A program made the position numbers and the translations under genes. DNA of 8,616 nt from an uncultured Hungatella sp. (GTDB lineage: Bacteria; Bacillota; Clostridia; Lachnospirales; Lachnospiraceae), in assembly GCA_910585645.1 (NCBI GenBank), contig CAJUFP010000158.1, forward strand, positions 1-8,616. Direction: 5' to 3'. The notes under the pieces were generated by a model. That model had not been told where the DNA came from and made no database searches. It was given only the letters and a program-made list of their open reading frames with translations. The stretch's first letter is position 1, and each line of letters begins with the position of its first letter. Below are positions 1 to 6,475 of the stretch, piece by piece.

Positions 1-5
1 GGCAT

Positions 6-78
6 ATCTGAACCCGGACAGGACCATCCTTCCCTTCTCTGACTGGCCCCGCGACACCCCTCGCCCCTTTTGCTCACT
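6..78 (-). repeat. Imperfect dispersed repeat, left copy (reads outward)
   Basis: Read on the minus strand, this stretch matches the last 71 bases of the window (8546-8616, plus strand). My hand alignment gives about 54 identities over 71 aligned positions plus a 2-base gap. Identical blocks are AGTGAGCAA, GGGCGAGGGG, GGCCAG and CGGGTTCAGAT, in the same order and with nearly the same spacing. A short potential stem (GCGA with TCGC) is kept in the other copy as GCGA with TCGT, that is, with a G-U pair. It lies upstream of the pckA promoter. The two copies do not keep a common reading frame, so I read it as a non-coding dispersed element. Its family is not recognised. Confidence 0.6.
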
Positions 79-106
79 ATAACATGGAAAAACTTTCATC
101 TCCCCA

Positions 107-135
107 TTGACTTTTTCTTGACAAAGTGAGATAAT
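107..135 (+). promoter_or_regulatory. Sigma-A-type promoter of pckA
   Basis: TTGACT (107-112), a 17-base spacer and GATAAT (130-135) form a near-consensus sigma-A promoter. Transcription would start near 142, giving a leader of about 37 bases. A strong ribosome binding site, AAGGAGG (166-172), lies 6 bases before the pckA ATG. A second TTGACA at 119-124 lacks a fitting -10 box. A partly palindromic TGGAAAAACTTTCA (85-98) sits just upstream, but it lacks the central CG of a catabolite-responsive element. Confidence 0.75.
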
Positions 136-178
136 GAACACGAATTTTTGTTTTTCTATTTCATGAAGGAGGATCATA

Positions 179-1876
179 ATGTCAACAAAAGCTTATTACC
201 CAATTAGTGAAATCGGAGCAGGCAAGCCGGGTTTTTCCACCACCAGGTCCATCATTGAGGCTGCCTTCTATGGGAACAACGTCGTAAAGGTAAATACCTT
301 AAAAGAGGCTTATGAGTTAGCAAAGAATTCTCCGGGAACGGTTGTTACGGATATGCCTGTATATAGAGGTGAGGAGTTCGGCCTTGAGAAGGACGCCAAG
401 GTTCTTCTGTTTAACGACGGAGCCATCACCGGACGCTACGCCACAGCCCGCCGCATCTCCGGCGAGCCGGGAGTGAACTGCGCGGCTCTTGACCGCGTGG
501 CCATGGACGCTGTCTATGAGTCCCGCTGGAAGACCATGTACCACGCGGAGGTTTTTGTGGGCCTTGACCCGGAGTTTATGGTAAAGGCTCATCTTCTGAT
601 CCCCGAAGGCGAGGAGAACATCATGTACAACTGGATGCTGAACTTCCAGTACATGTCTGACGAGTATGTGAAGATGTATAAGAACTCCAAGCCTGTAGGC
701 GACGGCAGGGAAGCGGATATCTTCATCTTCTCCGATCCCCAGTGGACAGGCTCCGACCGTCCAAACGTCTCTCTGGACTGCCTGTCAGACCCCCAGAAGA
801 AGACTCTGTGCTACTTTAACACGGAGACCAACTGCGCCTGCATTTTGGGTATGAGATATTTTGGCGAGCACAAGAAGGGTACTCTGACCATGGCCTGGGC
901 TATTGCCAACCGCAACGGTTACGCTTCCTGCCACGGCGGACAGAAGGAGTACACCCTGGCTGACGGCAGCAAGTATGTGGCGTCCGTGTACGGCCTGTCA
1001 GGCTCCGGCAAGTCCACCCTGACCCACGCGAAGCACGGCGGCAAGTATGAGATCAAGGTTCTCCACGACGACGCGTTTATCATCAACACCGATACCTGCG
1101 CGTCCATCGCCCTGGAGCCCACCTATTTTGACAAGACAGCGGACTATCCTACAGGATGCGCGGACAACAAGTACCTTCTGACGGCTCAGAACTGCTCCGC
1201 GACTCTGGATGAGGAGGGAAAGATCCAGCTGGTGACCGAGGACATCCGCAACGGCAACGGCCGCGCCATCAAGTCCAAACTGTGGTCTCCTAACCGGGTG
1301 GATAAGATCGAAGCTCCGGTTAACGCCATCTTCTGGATCATGAAGGATCCCACCATCCCGCCGGTAGTGAAGTTAAAAGGCGCTTCCCTGGCATCGGTCA
1401 TGGGCGCGACTCTGGCTACCAAGCGTTCTTCCGCGGAGCGTCTGGCTCCCGGCGTTGACCCCAACAAGCTGGTGGTGGTTCCCTACGCCAACCCCTTTAG
1501 GACGTATCCTTTAGCCAATGACTATGAGAAGTTCAAAAAGCTGGTGGAGGAGAAGAACGTGGACTGCTACATTGTCAACACCGGCGATTTCATGGGCAAG
1601 AAAGTAAAACCGGCAGACACTCTGGGCATCCTGGAAGCCATTGTTGAGGGCACGGCCAAGTTCCATCCGTGGGGACCGTTCTCTGACATCGAGATCCTTG
1701 ACTGGGAGGGCTTTGTGCCGGATATGAACGACGGGGATTATGTAAGCCAGCTGAAGGCCCGCATGAACGACCGTGTCAATGAGATCAAAGAGTTCGCCAC
1801 CGCCAAAGAGGGCTATGACAAGCTTCCGGACGACGCTCTGGCAGCTCTGGAGAAAGTGGTAGCGGAACTGAATTAA
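179..1876 (+). CDS. pckA: Phosphoenolpyruvate carboxykinase (ATP type)
   Basis: A 565-residue cytosolic enzyme that interconverts oxaloacetate plus ATP and PEP plus CO2 plus ADP. In gut anaerobes it often runs in the CO2-fixing, ATP-forming direction; that direction here is inference. Visible motifs: a phosphate-contacting TGR (residues 84-86), the HKKG active-site lysines (231-234), SCHGG with the probable metal-binding His252, the kinase-1a loop GLSGSGKST (272-280), and the metal-binding pair LHDD (Asp297, Asp298). The P-loop has Ser where E. coli PckA has GLSGTGKTT. The protein is slightly longer than the roughly 540-residue E. coli enzyme, and the surrounding sequence is divergent. The start is fixed by AAGGAGG six bases upstream. 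It is monocistronic: its own promoter lies before it and an intrinsic terminator 27 bases after the stop. Confidence 0.93.
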   Translation: MSTKAYYPISEIGAGKPGFSTTRSIIEAAFYGNNVVKVNTLKEAYELAKNSPGTVVTDMPVYRGEEFGLEKDAKVLLFNDGAITGRYATARRISGEPGVNCAALDRVAMDAVYESRWKTMYHAEVFVGLDPEFMVKAHLLIPEGEENIMYNWMLNFQYMSDEYVKMYKNSKPVGDGREADIFIFSDPQWTGSDRPNVSLDCLSDPQKKTLCYFNTETNCACILGMRYFGEHKKGTLTMAWAIANRNGYASCHGGQKEYTLADGSKYVASVYGLSGSGKSTLTHAKHGGKYEIKVLHDDAFIINTDTCASIALEPTYFDKTADYPTGCADNKYLLTAQNCSATLDEEGKIQLVTEDIRNGNGRAIKSKLWSPNRVDKIEAPVNAIFWIMKDPTIPPVVKLKGASLASVMGATLATKRSSAERLAPGVDPNKLVVVPYANPFRTYPLANDYEKFKKLVEEKNVDCYIVNTGDFMGKKVKPADTLGILEAIVEGTAKFHPWGPFSDIEILDWEGFVPDMNDGDYVSQLKARMNDRVNEIKEFATAKEGYDKLPDDALAALEKVVAELN

Positions 1877-1903
1877 GAGAGGCAGATGTTTACGATTTCA
1901 GGG

Positions 1904-1931
1904 GGACGCAGCTATAGCTGCGTCCTTTTTT
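1904..1931 (+). terminator. Intrinsic terminator of pckA
   Basis: GGACGCAGC (1904-1912) pairs perfectly with GCTGCGTCC (1917-1925) across a TATA loop and is followed by six T residues. It ends 34 bases before the HAD gene start. The downstream gene therefore either depends on readthrough or has an unrecognised promoter. Confidence 0.93.
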
Positions 1932-1965
1932 GGAATATAGAGACGGGAATTGGCAGGAGGAGAAC

Positions 1966-2616
1966 ATGGAGAGAGACTATGTGTTGTTTGACCTGGACGG
2001 GACGCTGACAGATCCGATGGAGGGGATCACCAGGTCCGTGCAGTACGCTCTAGGGGCTTATGGCATTGAAGAGCCTGATCTCAAGGCGCTGTGTCCGTTT
2101 ATCGGGCCGCCCCTGGGGGAAAGTTTTATGAAATACTATGGGTTTTCCCGGGAGAGAGCCGAAGAGGCGATCTACAAGTACCGGGAGTATTTTGCGGTGA
2201 AAGGGATCTTTGAGAACCGGGTCTATGAGGGGATTCCCGGGCTGCTTGGAAGGCTTCGGGAGCGTGGAAGGAAGCTTTTGGTGGCCACCTCCAAGCCGGA
2301 GGCATTTGCGGTACAGATCCTGGAGCATTTTCATCTGGACGGGTATTTTGACTGGGTGTGCGGGGCCAGCATGGATGAGAAGCGGGTGAAAAAGGGGGAG
2401 GTCATCGCCTATGCCCTTGAGACGGCCGGGATCCGGGATGTCTCAAAGGCCGTTATGGTGGGGGATCGGGAACATGACGTTCTGGGCGCGAAGGAGAACG
2501 GGATGGACTGTGTTGGGGTGCTGTTCGGGTACGGCGACAGGCAGGAGCTGGAGGCGGCCGGGGCTGTGAAGATCGTAGAGACGGTAGAGGAGCTGGGGCG
2601 GATCCTGCTGTATTAG
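1966..2616 (+). CDS. HAD-superfamily hydrolase (phosphoglycolate phosphatase/5'-nucleotidase-like)
   Basis: A 216-residue soluble phosphatase of HAD subfamily IA. All four motifs are visible: motif I DLDGT (nucleophile Asp9, acid/base Asp11), motif II in VATSK (residues 106-110), the motif III lysine in KRVKKGE (about 139-145), and motif IV GDREHD (166-171). An alpha-helical cap lies between motifs I and II and includes FIGPPLGESF, typical of the phosphoglycolate phosphatase/5'-nucleotidase-like group. The substrate cannot be read from sequence. I chose ATG 1966 because AGGAGG (1955-1960) lies five bases before it. A possible TTG at 1930 would lie in the pckA terminator. No good terminator follows; its stop codon overlaps the end of a decayed reading frame on the other strand. 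Confidence 0.85.
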   Translation: MERDYVLFDLDGTLTDPMEGITRSVQYALGAYGIEEPDLKALCPFIGPPLGESFMKYYGFSRERAEEAIYKYREYFAVKGIFENRVYEGIPGLLGRLRERGRKLLVATSKPEAFAVQILEHFHLDGYFDWVCGASMDEKRVKKGEVIAYALETAGIRDVSKAVMVGDREHDVLGAKENGMDCVGVLFGYGDRQELEAAGAVKIVETVEELGRILLY

Positions 2617-2799
2617 TACACCATCCGGTCATTGATCACGCGTTTAACACCGCCTATTCTGCCATCTGCCCCGTTGTTGTCAGTCAACAATGGCCTTGTA
2701 GGCTGACAAAATATTCGGCACCGGCGCGTGATTACCGACTGTACCAGAGACCTGGAAAAAGGATCGCCCTATGTGGTAATGATGCACAAGACACTGGGA
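2613..2799 (-). pseudogene. Decayed 3' gene fragment (unidentified protein C-terminus)
   Basis: On the minus strand, 39 stop-free codons (2799-2683) read like protein, including GNHAPVPNILSAYKAIVD. They end at a TGA (2682-2680). Skipping one base continues the reading as DNNGADGRIGGVKRVINDRM to a TAA at 2615-2613, overlapping the HAD stop codon. This fits the last 61 or so residues of a gene with one frameshift and no surviving 5' part. I do not recognise the family. The plus strand also gives a short protein-like run ending at about 2810 (with EKGSPYVVMMHKTLGLYF), so the strand is not certain. A small hairpin (TTGTTG/CAACAA, 2674-2690) lies at the frameshift point. The region may be relic DNA of no current function. 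Confidence 0.3.
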
Positions 2800-2808
2800 T
2801 TATATTTT

Positions 2809-2907
2809 TAGAAAGATTCACAAAAATAGATGATAGTTCTAAAAAGTGATGACATTTTTTTGAATAAAGTGGTAGAATAGAGTTATAATTAGAAATAGAA
2901 AGATTCA
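2809..2907 (+). repeat. 12-bp direct repeat bracketing the carD-type promoter
   Basis: TAGAAAGATTCA occurs at 2809-2820 and again at 2896-2907. The two copies start 87 bases apart. One lies upstream of the -35 region and one at the predicted transcription start or early leader of the next gene. The arrangement could be a regulator binding pair or chance in AT-rich DNA. Confidence 0.4.
2850..2889 (+). promoter_or_regulatory. Overlapping candidate promoters for the CdnL/CarD-type gene
   Basis: Two interleaved sigma-A-like promoters can be drawn. One is TGACAT (2850-2855), 17 bases, TAGAAT (2873-2878). The other is TTGAAT (2860-2865), 18 bases, TATAAT (2884-2889), with a perfect -10 box. The second would start transcription near 2896, giving a leader of about 60 bases. 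Confidence 0.6.
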
Positions 2908-2955
2908 TATCCTGTTTATGACTGCGTTGACTGACTAGAAGAAAGGATGGGAACA

Positions 2956-3489
2956 TTGTTTGGCAAAGGAGACTACATTGTTTATGGGACTACCGGCGTG
3001 TGCCGGGTGAGGGATATCACAGCCATGGCATCAGGGGAGACGGGAATGGAGAAGATGTACTATGTTCTGGAACCTGTGGGGGTTGCGGGCAGCAGGATCA
3101 TGACTCCGGTGGAGGGCAATAAAAGCGTCCTAAGGCCCATCATGTCCAGGGAGGAGGCATACCGGCTGATCGACAGTATTCTGGAGGTGGAGCTGCTTCG
3201 GATCGCGGACGACAAACAGAGGGAGGTTCTGTACAAGGAGGCGTTGAAGACCTGCGACTGCAGGGAGTGGGTCGGCATCATCAAGACGCTGCATTTTCGC
3301 AAAAAGGACAGGCTTGCAAGGGGGAAGAGGCTGACTGAGGTGGACGAGCGGTATCTGAAGAAAGCCAAGGATAATCTGTACCGGGAGTTGTCCATCCCTT
3401 TGGAGATCCCGGCGGAGGATGTGGAGCGGTTTATCACAGAGCGGATCGGCGTGAAAGATCAGGAGAGGGAGACAGCAGCCGCCAGATAG
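2956..3489 (+). CDS. CdnL/CarD-family RNA polymerase-binding transcription regulator
   Basis: A 177-residue protein. CdnL/CarD proteins bind the RNA polymerase beta subunit through an N-terminal Tudor-like RID domain and influence promoter open complexes. Here the N-terminus reads FGKGDYIVYGTTGVCRVRDI and continues through YYVLEP and RIMTPVEG to about residue 65, typical of CarD_CdnL_TRCF domains. The rest is a charged helical C-terminal domain (about 70-170). I favour the TTG start at 2956. It places the protein start where the family usually begins, and AGAAAGG (2940-2946) lies nine bases upstream. An ATG at 2947 would abut that site directly and add GTL-type extra residues (180 aa). It stands alone between its own promoter and terminator. 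Confidence 0.85.
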   Translation: MFGKGDYIVYGTTGVCRVRDITAMASGETGMEKMYYVLEPVGVAGSRIMTPVEGNKSVLRPIMSREEAYRLIDSILEVELLRIADDKQREVLYKEALKTCDCREWVGIIKTLHFRKKDRLARGKRLTEVDERYLKKAKDNLYRELSIPLEIPAEDVERFITERIGVKDQERETAAAR

Positions 3490-3497
3490 GGGCGGGC

Positions 3498-3550
3498 AAA
3501 GAGAGAGCTGAGCCTAAGAGAGGGCCGGGGCTTTCTCTTTTCTTTTTCTT
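3498..3550 (+). terminator. Probable intrinsic terminator of the CdnL/CarD-type gene
   Basis: AAAGAGAGAGC (3498-3508) pairs with GCTTTCTCTTT (3530-3540), with one G-U pair, across a loop of about 21 bases. A pyrimidine tract rich in T follows, up to the ylxM -35 box. The loop is long, so it is weaker than the pckA terminator. Confidence 0.6.
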
Positions 3551-3577
3551 GACATCCGCCGTCTTTTTCGGTATGCT
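3549..3577 (+). promoter_or_regulatory. ylxM promoter (TTGACA-17-TATGCT)
   Basis: A perfect -35 box TTGACA (3549-3554), a 17-base spacer and TATGCT (3572-3577) are present. The expected transcription start is near 3584, only about ten bases before the preferred ylxM ATG at 3594. The -35 box directly abuts the T-rich tail of the preceding terminator. Confidence 0.65.
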
Positions 3578-3593
3578 GGCTTTGGTGATGAAA

Positions 3594-3935
3594 ATGGAAA
3601 GGATTGTTTGGCAGGGACTTTTGTACGATTTTTACGGGGAGCTTTTGACGGAGCGTCAGAGACATATTTATGAGGACGTGGTATTTAATGACCTGTCCTT
3701 AAGCGAGATCGCCAGGGAGGAGGGCGTCACCAGACAGGGAGTCCACGATCTGGTGCGGCGGTGCGACCGGATTTTGGAGGGGTACGAGGAAAAGCTGCGT
3801 TTGGTAGAGAAGTTTCAGAAGACCAAGGAGTTTGCGGGGCGCATCCAGGAGCTTTTGGACGAGTATGAGCAGGGGCAGGGGGCGGAGCGCCTTAAGATGG
3901 CCCGGGAGCTGGCAGGGAAGATTGTGGAGATATAA
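3594..3935 (+). CDS. ylxM: YlxM-family DNA-binding/SRP-associated protein
   Basis: A 113-residue helix-turn-helix protein of the UPF0122/YlxM family. These are usually encoded directly upstream of ffh and are thought to modulate the signal recognition particle. It shows LLYDFYGELLTERQRHIYED (about 9-28), then an HTH segment LSLSEIAREEGVTRQGVHDL (34-53) resembling sigma-70 region 4, then a charged helical tail that could form a coiled coil. ATG 3594 gives the MERIV start typical of clostridial members. In-frame ATGs at 3573 and 3588 lack a ribosome binding site. GGTGATG (3584-3590), complementary to the 16S rRNA 3' end, precedes 3594. Unusually, ffh does not follow directly: an opposite-strand Uma2 gene lies in between. 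Confidence 0.85.
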   Translation: MERIVWQGLLYDFYGELLTERQRHIYEDVVFNDLSLSEIAREEGVTRQGVHDLVRRCDRILEGYEEKLRLVEKFQKTKEFAGRIQELLDEYEQGQGAERLKMARELAGKIVEI

Positions 3936-4025
3936 GGGCGGTTCCTCAACTTTGCGGCGAAAAAGGAAAAAGGTTCCTTTGCGCGGGGAAAGTAACCCAG
4001 GAGGCAGCAGGCTTATGCTTTGCCT

Positions 4026-4059
4026 AAAGAAAAAGCCCTCCAGAGAAGAACTCCGGAGG
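4026..4059 (-). terminator. Intrinsic terminator of the Uma2-family gene
   Basis: On the minus strand, CCTCCGGAG (4059-4051) pairs with CTCTGGAGG (4045-4037), with one G-U pair, across the five-base loop TTCTT. A T-rich run follows (GCTTTTTC). It begins about 18 bases after the Uma2 stop. A second AT-rich hairpin (AAAGGAA/TTCCTTT, near 3965-3983) lies further on, close to the ylxM stop. Confidence 0.8.
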
Positions 4060-4076
4060 AACATCAGAGAGGTGGA

Positions 4077-4631
4077 TTACAGACCCAGAGCCTTGAAGTC
4101 AATCCACAGATCGTCATAGATATTGACCTTGATCTTGTCCTGGAAAGAATACTGCAGGACGTTAAAAGAATCTTGTTCAAAGAAATACACAAGGGTTGTC
4201 CGGCTTCTTGGGTCAACAATCCAATATTCCCGAACACCATAGTTTTTATAATAATAGAGCTTGCGGATATAATCATCTGACGGGTTACTGGGTGATATGA
4301 TCTCAATGATAAAATCGGGAGCTCCATTGCATCGTTTTCCGTCCAATTTATCCTTATCACAGATAACCATAATATCTGGCTGAACAGTCGTAAGTGGATG
4401 GTCTGAAAGTTTTACATCAAATGGGGCCGGAAATACTTGGCAGCTGCCACCTTTTTTTTTGAGATAGGATCGGATAGAGACGAGAAGCTCTGTAAGGATT
4501 GTTTGGTGAATCTGGGACGGACTAGCCATGTAATAAATCTGTCCCTCAAACACTTCTGCTCTTACATTCTCTGGGAGATTTTCATATTGTTCCAAGGTAA
4601 TAAGTTCTTGTTGGGCTTGTAATGCTGACAT
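4077..4631 (-). CDS. Uma2-family (DUF820) PD-(D/E)XK nuclease-fold protein
   Basis: A 184-residue protein of the Uma2 family, which has a restriction-endonuclease-like fold. Its biological role is largely unknown and it is often found as accessory genes. Visible core: EVFEGQIYYMASPS (about 26-39), the acidic PDI (Asp86), the E-x-I element FIIEIISPS (Glu110), DDYIRKLYYYKNYG (119 on, candidate catalytic lysine Lys124) and REYWIVDP. All expected core positions are present, so it looks intact. ATG 4631 is preceded by GAAAGGAAG with about seven bases of spacing; upstream in-frame codons lack such a site. It is AT-richer than its neighbours, runs against them and has its own terminator, which suggests insertion between ylxM and ffh. 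No promoter was clear. Confidence 0.85.
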   Translation of the reverse strand: MSALQAQQELITLEQYENLPENVRAEVFEGQIYYMASPSQIHQTILTELLVSIRSYLKKKGGSCQVFPAPFDVKLSDHPLTTVQPDIMVICDKDKLDGKRCNGAPDFIIEIISPSNPSDDYIRKLYYYKNYGVREYWIVDPRSRTTLVYFFEQDSFNVLQYSFQDKIKVNIYDDLWIDFKALGL

Positions 4632-4659
4632 GGCAACGCTTCCTTTCTGGGTGATTGTA

Positions 4660-4941
4660 TTACATGGTTTCTGATATTTGGAGGTCTTCTGTATCAAGTT
4701 CAGAGTGAAAGCCCTGATACCGATTATTGGGATATACTTTATCAGAATGGGCCAATATCAGTCTGTTACCTTATCGCCATCTGGTAAAATGAAGGATCCC
4801 TCATACTTACATCCAGCCGATTTTGCCAAATTTATCACTTCTCTTTCTTCTATTATAAATGATAATATTTAAAAATACAATGATAAGTTGAGGGCCATTT
4901 TCCGCGCATAGGCCGCAAGGTGCTGCTTTTTTATCGTTCAT
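4660..4941 (-). pseudogene. Small gene upstream of the Uma2 gene, apparently frameshifted
   Basis: An ATG at 4941 follows a strong GGGAGGT site five bases upstream. It opens a 44-codon frame (to 4807) starting MNDKKAAPCGLCAENGPQ, with a hydrophobic stretch LIIVFLNIIIY. From about 4850 a second frame reads more like protein: EEREVINLAKSAGCKYEG, then SFILPDGDKVTD, ending at TGA 4760-4758. A third frame continues as ILAHSDKVYPNNRYQGFHSE and on to a TAA at 4662-4660. Joined, they would give about 93 residues, ending 28 bases before the Uma2 ATG. So this looks like the first gene of a two-gene unit, broken twice, unless the shifts are sequencing errors. The alternative is that only the 44-residue ORF (CxxC plus one membrane segment) is real. 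The family is not recognised. Confidence 0.4.
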
Positions 4942-5058
4942 AGATACCTCCCATAAAATCAAATGCTGACAGCCCATTATGTTGTTAGTTTTCTGTTTCC
5001 CTTTGTTAAGAGAAGATACCATTGAGAGGGAAAACAAATGTTTGTAAAGAAAAAACAC
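4942..5058. other. AT-rich divergent intergenic spacer
   Basis: This 117-base stretch separates the minus-strand Uma2 unit from the plus-strand ffh promoter. It holds the ribosome binding site of the small minus-strand ORF (GGGAGGT read on that strand, near 4946-4952). I found no convincing promoter for the Uma2 unit and no other gene. Confidence 0.5.
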
Positions 5059-5087
5059 TTGACACCCACCCTGTTTTCGTGTATGAT
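5059..5087 (+). promoter_or_regulatory. Strong sigma-A promoter of ffh
   Basis: TTGACA (5059-5064), a 17-base spacer and TATGAT (5082-5087) sit one mismatch from consensus. Transcription should begin near 5094, giving a leader of about 26 bases. The leader holds AGGAGGG (5100-5106), placed 13 bases from the ffh ATG, which is longer than the usual 5-9. Confidence 0.85.
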
Positions 5088-5119
5088 AACACAGGTGACA
5101 GGAGGGATAAAAGAACGCT

Positions 5120-6475
5120 ATGGCCTTTGAGAGCTTATCAGATAAATTACAGAATGTATTTAAGAACCTGCGGGGCAAGGGACGCTTAAGCGAGGCGGAC
5201 GTGAAGGCCGCGCTGAAAGAAGTGAAGATGGCTCTTTTGGAGGCGGACGTAAGCTTTAAGGTGGTGAAGCAGTTCATAAACTCCGTTCAGGAGCGGGCTG
5301 TGGGCCAGGATGTGTTAAACAGCCTGACGCCGGGGCAGATGGTGGTGAAGATCGTCCATGAGGAGCTGATTAACCTTATGGGGTCCGAGACCACGGAGAT
5401 CGCCCTAAAGCCCGGGAGCGAGATCACGGTCATCATGATGGCAGGCCTTCAGGGCGCCGGAAAGACCACCACCACGGCGAAGATCGCGGGAAAGCTTAAG
5501 TCCAAGGGGAGAAAACCTCTTCTGGCGGCCTGCGACGTGTACCGGCCTGCGGCTATTGAGCAGCTACAGATCAACGGAGAGCGGCAGGGAGTCCCTGTGT
5601 TTGCCATGGGCAGTCACCAGAACCCGGTGGATATCGCCAAGGCTGCTGTGGAGCACGCCCAGAAGAACGGTTTTAATGTGGTGATCCTGGATACGGCGGG
5701 ACGTCTCCACATTGACGAGGGCATGATGGAGGAGTTAGCTGACATTAAGGAAGCTGTGGATGTTCATCAGACCCTTCTCATCGTGGATGCCATGACCGGT
5801 CAGGACGCGGTCAATGTGGCGGAGAACTTTGAGAAGAAGATCGGTATCGACGGGGTTGTGCTGACAAAGCTGGACGGCGACACCAGAGGCGGCGCGGCTT
5901 TGTCCATCAAGGCGGTTACCGGAAAGCCCATTCTGTATATCGGCATGGGGGAGAAGCTTTCGGATCTGGAGCAGTTTTATCCGGACCGTATGGCATCCAG
6001 GATCCTGGGGATGGGGGATATCCTTTCCCTGATCGAGAAAGCCGAGCTGGAGGTGGACCAGGAGAAGGCCAGGGAGCTGACGCAGAAGCTTAAGAAGGCG
6101 GAGTTCGATTTCAACGATTTCCTGGACCAGATGAACCAGATCAAGAAGATGGGCGGTATGGCAAGCATCATGAGCATGATGCCGGGTATGCCCCAGATGA
6201 AAGGCGACATGGATATTGACGAGTCTGCCATGAACCGGGTGGAGGCCATCATCCTGTCCATGACCAAGGAGGAGAGAGCCAATCCTTCTATATTAAACCC
6301 TTCCAGAAAGCAGCGCATCGCAAAAGGCGCGGGGGTCCAGATCCAGGAAGTGAACCGTATCGTAAAGCAGTTTGATCAGATGAAGAAGATGATGAAGCAG
6401 CTGCCGGGCATGATGGGCGGCAAGCGGCGGGGCGGACTGGGCGGCATGTTCGGGAAGTTTAAGATGCCGTTTTAA
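5120..6475 (+). CDS. ffh: Signal recognition particle protein Ffh (SRP54)
   Basis: A 451-residue GTPase that, with SRP RNA, binds signal sequences on ribosomes and delivers nascent chains to FtsY at the membrane. The N domain (1 to about 90) begins MAFESLSDKLQNVFKNLRGK, which fixes the start despite the distant ribosome binding site. G-domain motifs: GLQGAGKT (109-116), DTAGR (191-195) and TKLDGDTRGG (249-258). The methionine-rich M domain (about 300-451) includes MGGMASIMSMMPGM, the SRP RNA-binding NPSRKQRIAKGAG around 393-405, and LPGMMGGKRRGG near the end. Length is normal. It has its own strong promoter, which is needed here because the usual partner ylxM is separated by an opposite-strand gene. 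A hairpin (TGCCGT/ACGGCA) covers the stop codon but has no T tract. Confidence 0.97.
   Translation: MAFESLSDKLQNVFKNLRGKGRLSEADVKAALKEVKMALLEADVSFKVVKQFINSVQERAVGQDVLNSLTPGQMVVKIVHEELINLMGSETTEIALKPGSEITVIMMAGLQGAGKTTTTAKIAGKLKSKGRKPLLAACDVYRPAAIEQLQINGERQGVPVFAMGSHQNPVDIAKAAVEHAQKNGFNVVILDTAGRLHIDEGMMEELADIKEAVDVHQTLLIVDAMTGQDAVNVAENFEKKIGIDGVVLTKLDGDTRGGAALSIKAVTGKPILYIGMGEKLSDLEQFYPDRMASRILGMGDILSLIEKAELEVDQEKARELTQKLKKAEFDFNDFLDQMNQIKKMGGMASIMSMMPGMPQMKGDMDIDESAMNRVEAIILSMTKEERANPSILNPSRKQRIAKGAGVQIQEVNRIVKQFDQMKKMMKQLPGMMGGKRRGGLGGMFGKFKMPF

Noticed and set aside
85..98. Catabolite-responsive-element-like palindrome TGGAAAAACTTTCA upstream of the pckA promoter
   Set aside because: The central CG of the consensus and one flanking position are missing, so the match is too weak to call an operator.
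3832..4280. Plus-strand ORFs between ylxM and the Uma2 3' end
   Set aside because: They overlap ylxM or Uma2 in other frames, are rich in basic residues, lack ribosome binding sites and show no recognisable domain.
4678..4872. Plus-strand 64-codon ORF opposite the decayed gene upstream of Uma2
   Set aside because: It has no ribosome binding site, and the minus strand reads more like protein over the same bases and fits the Uma2 orientation.
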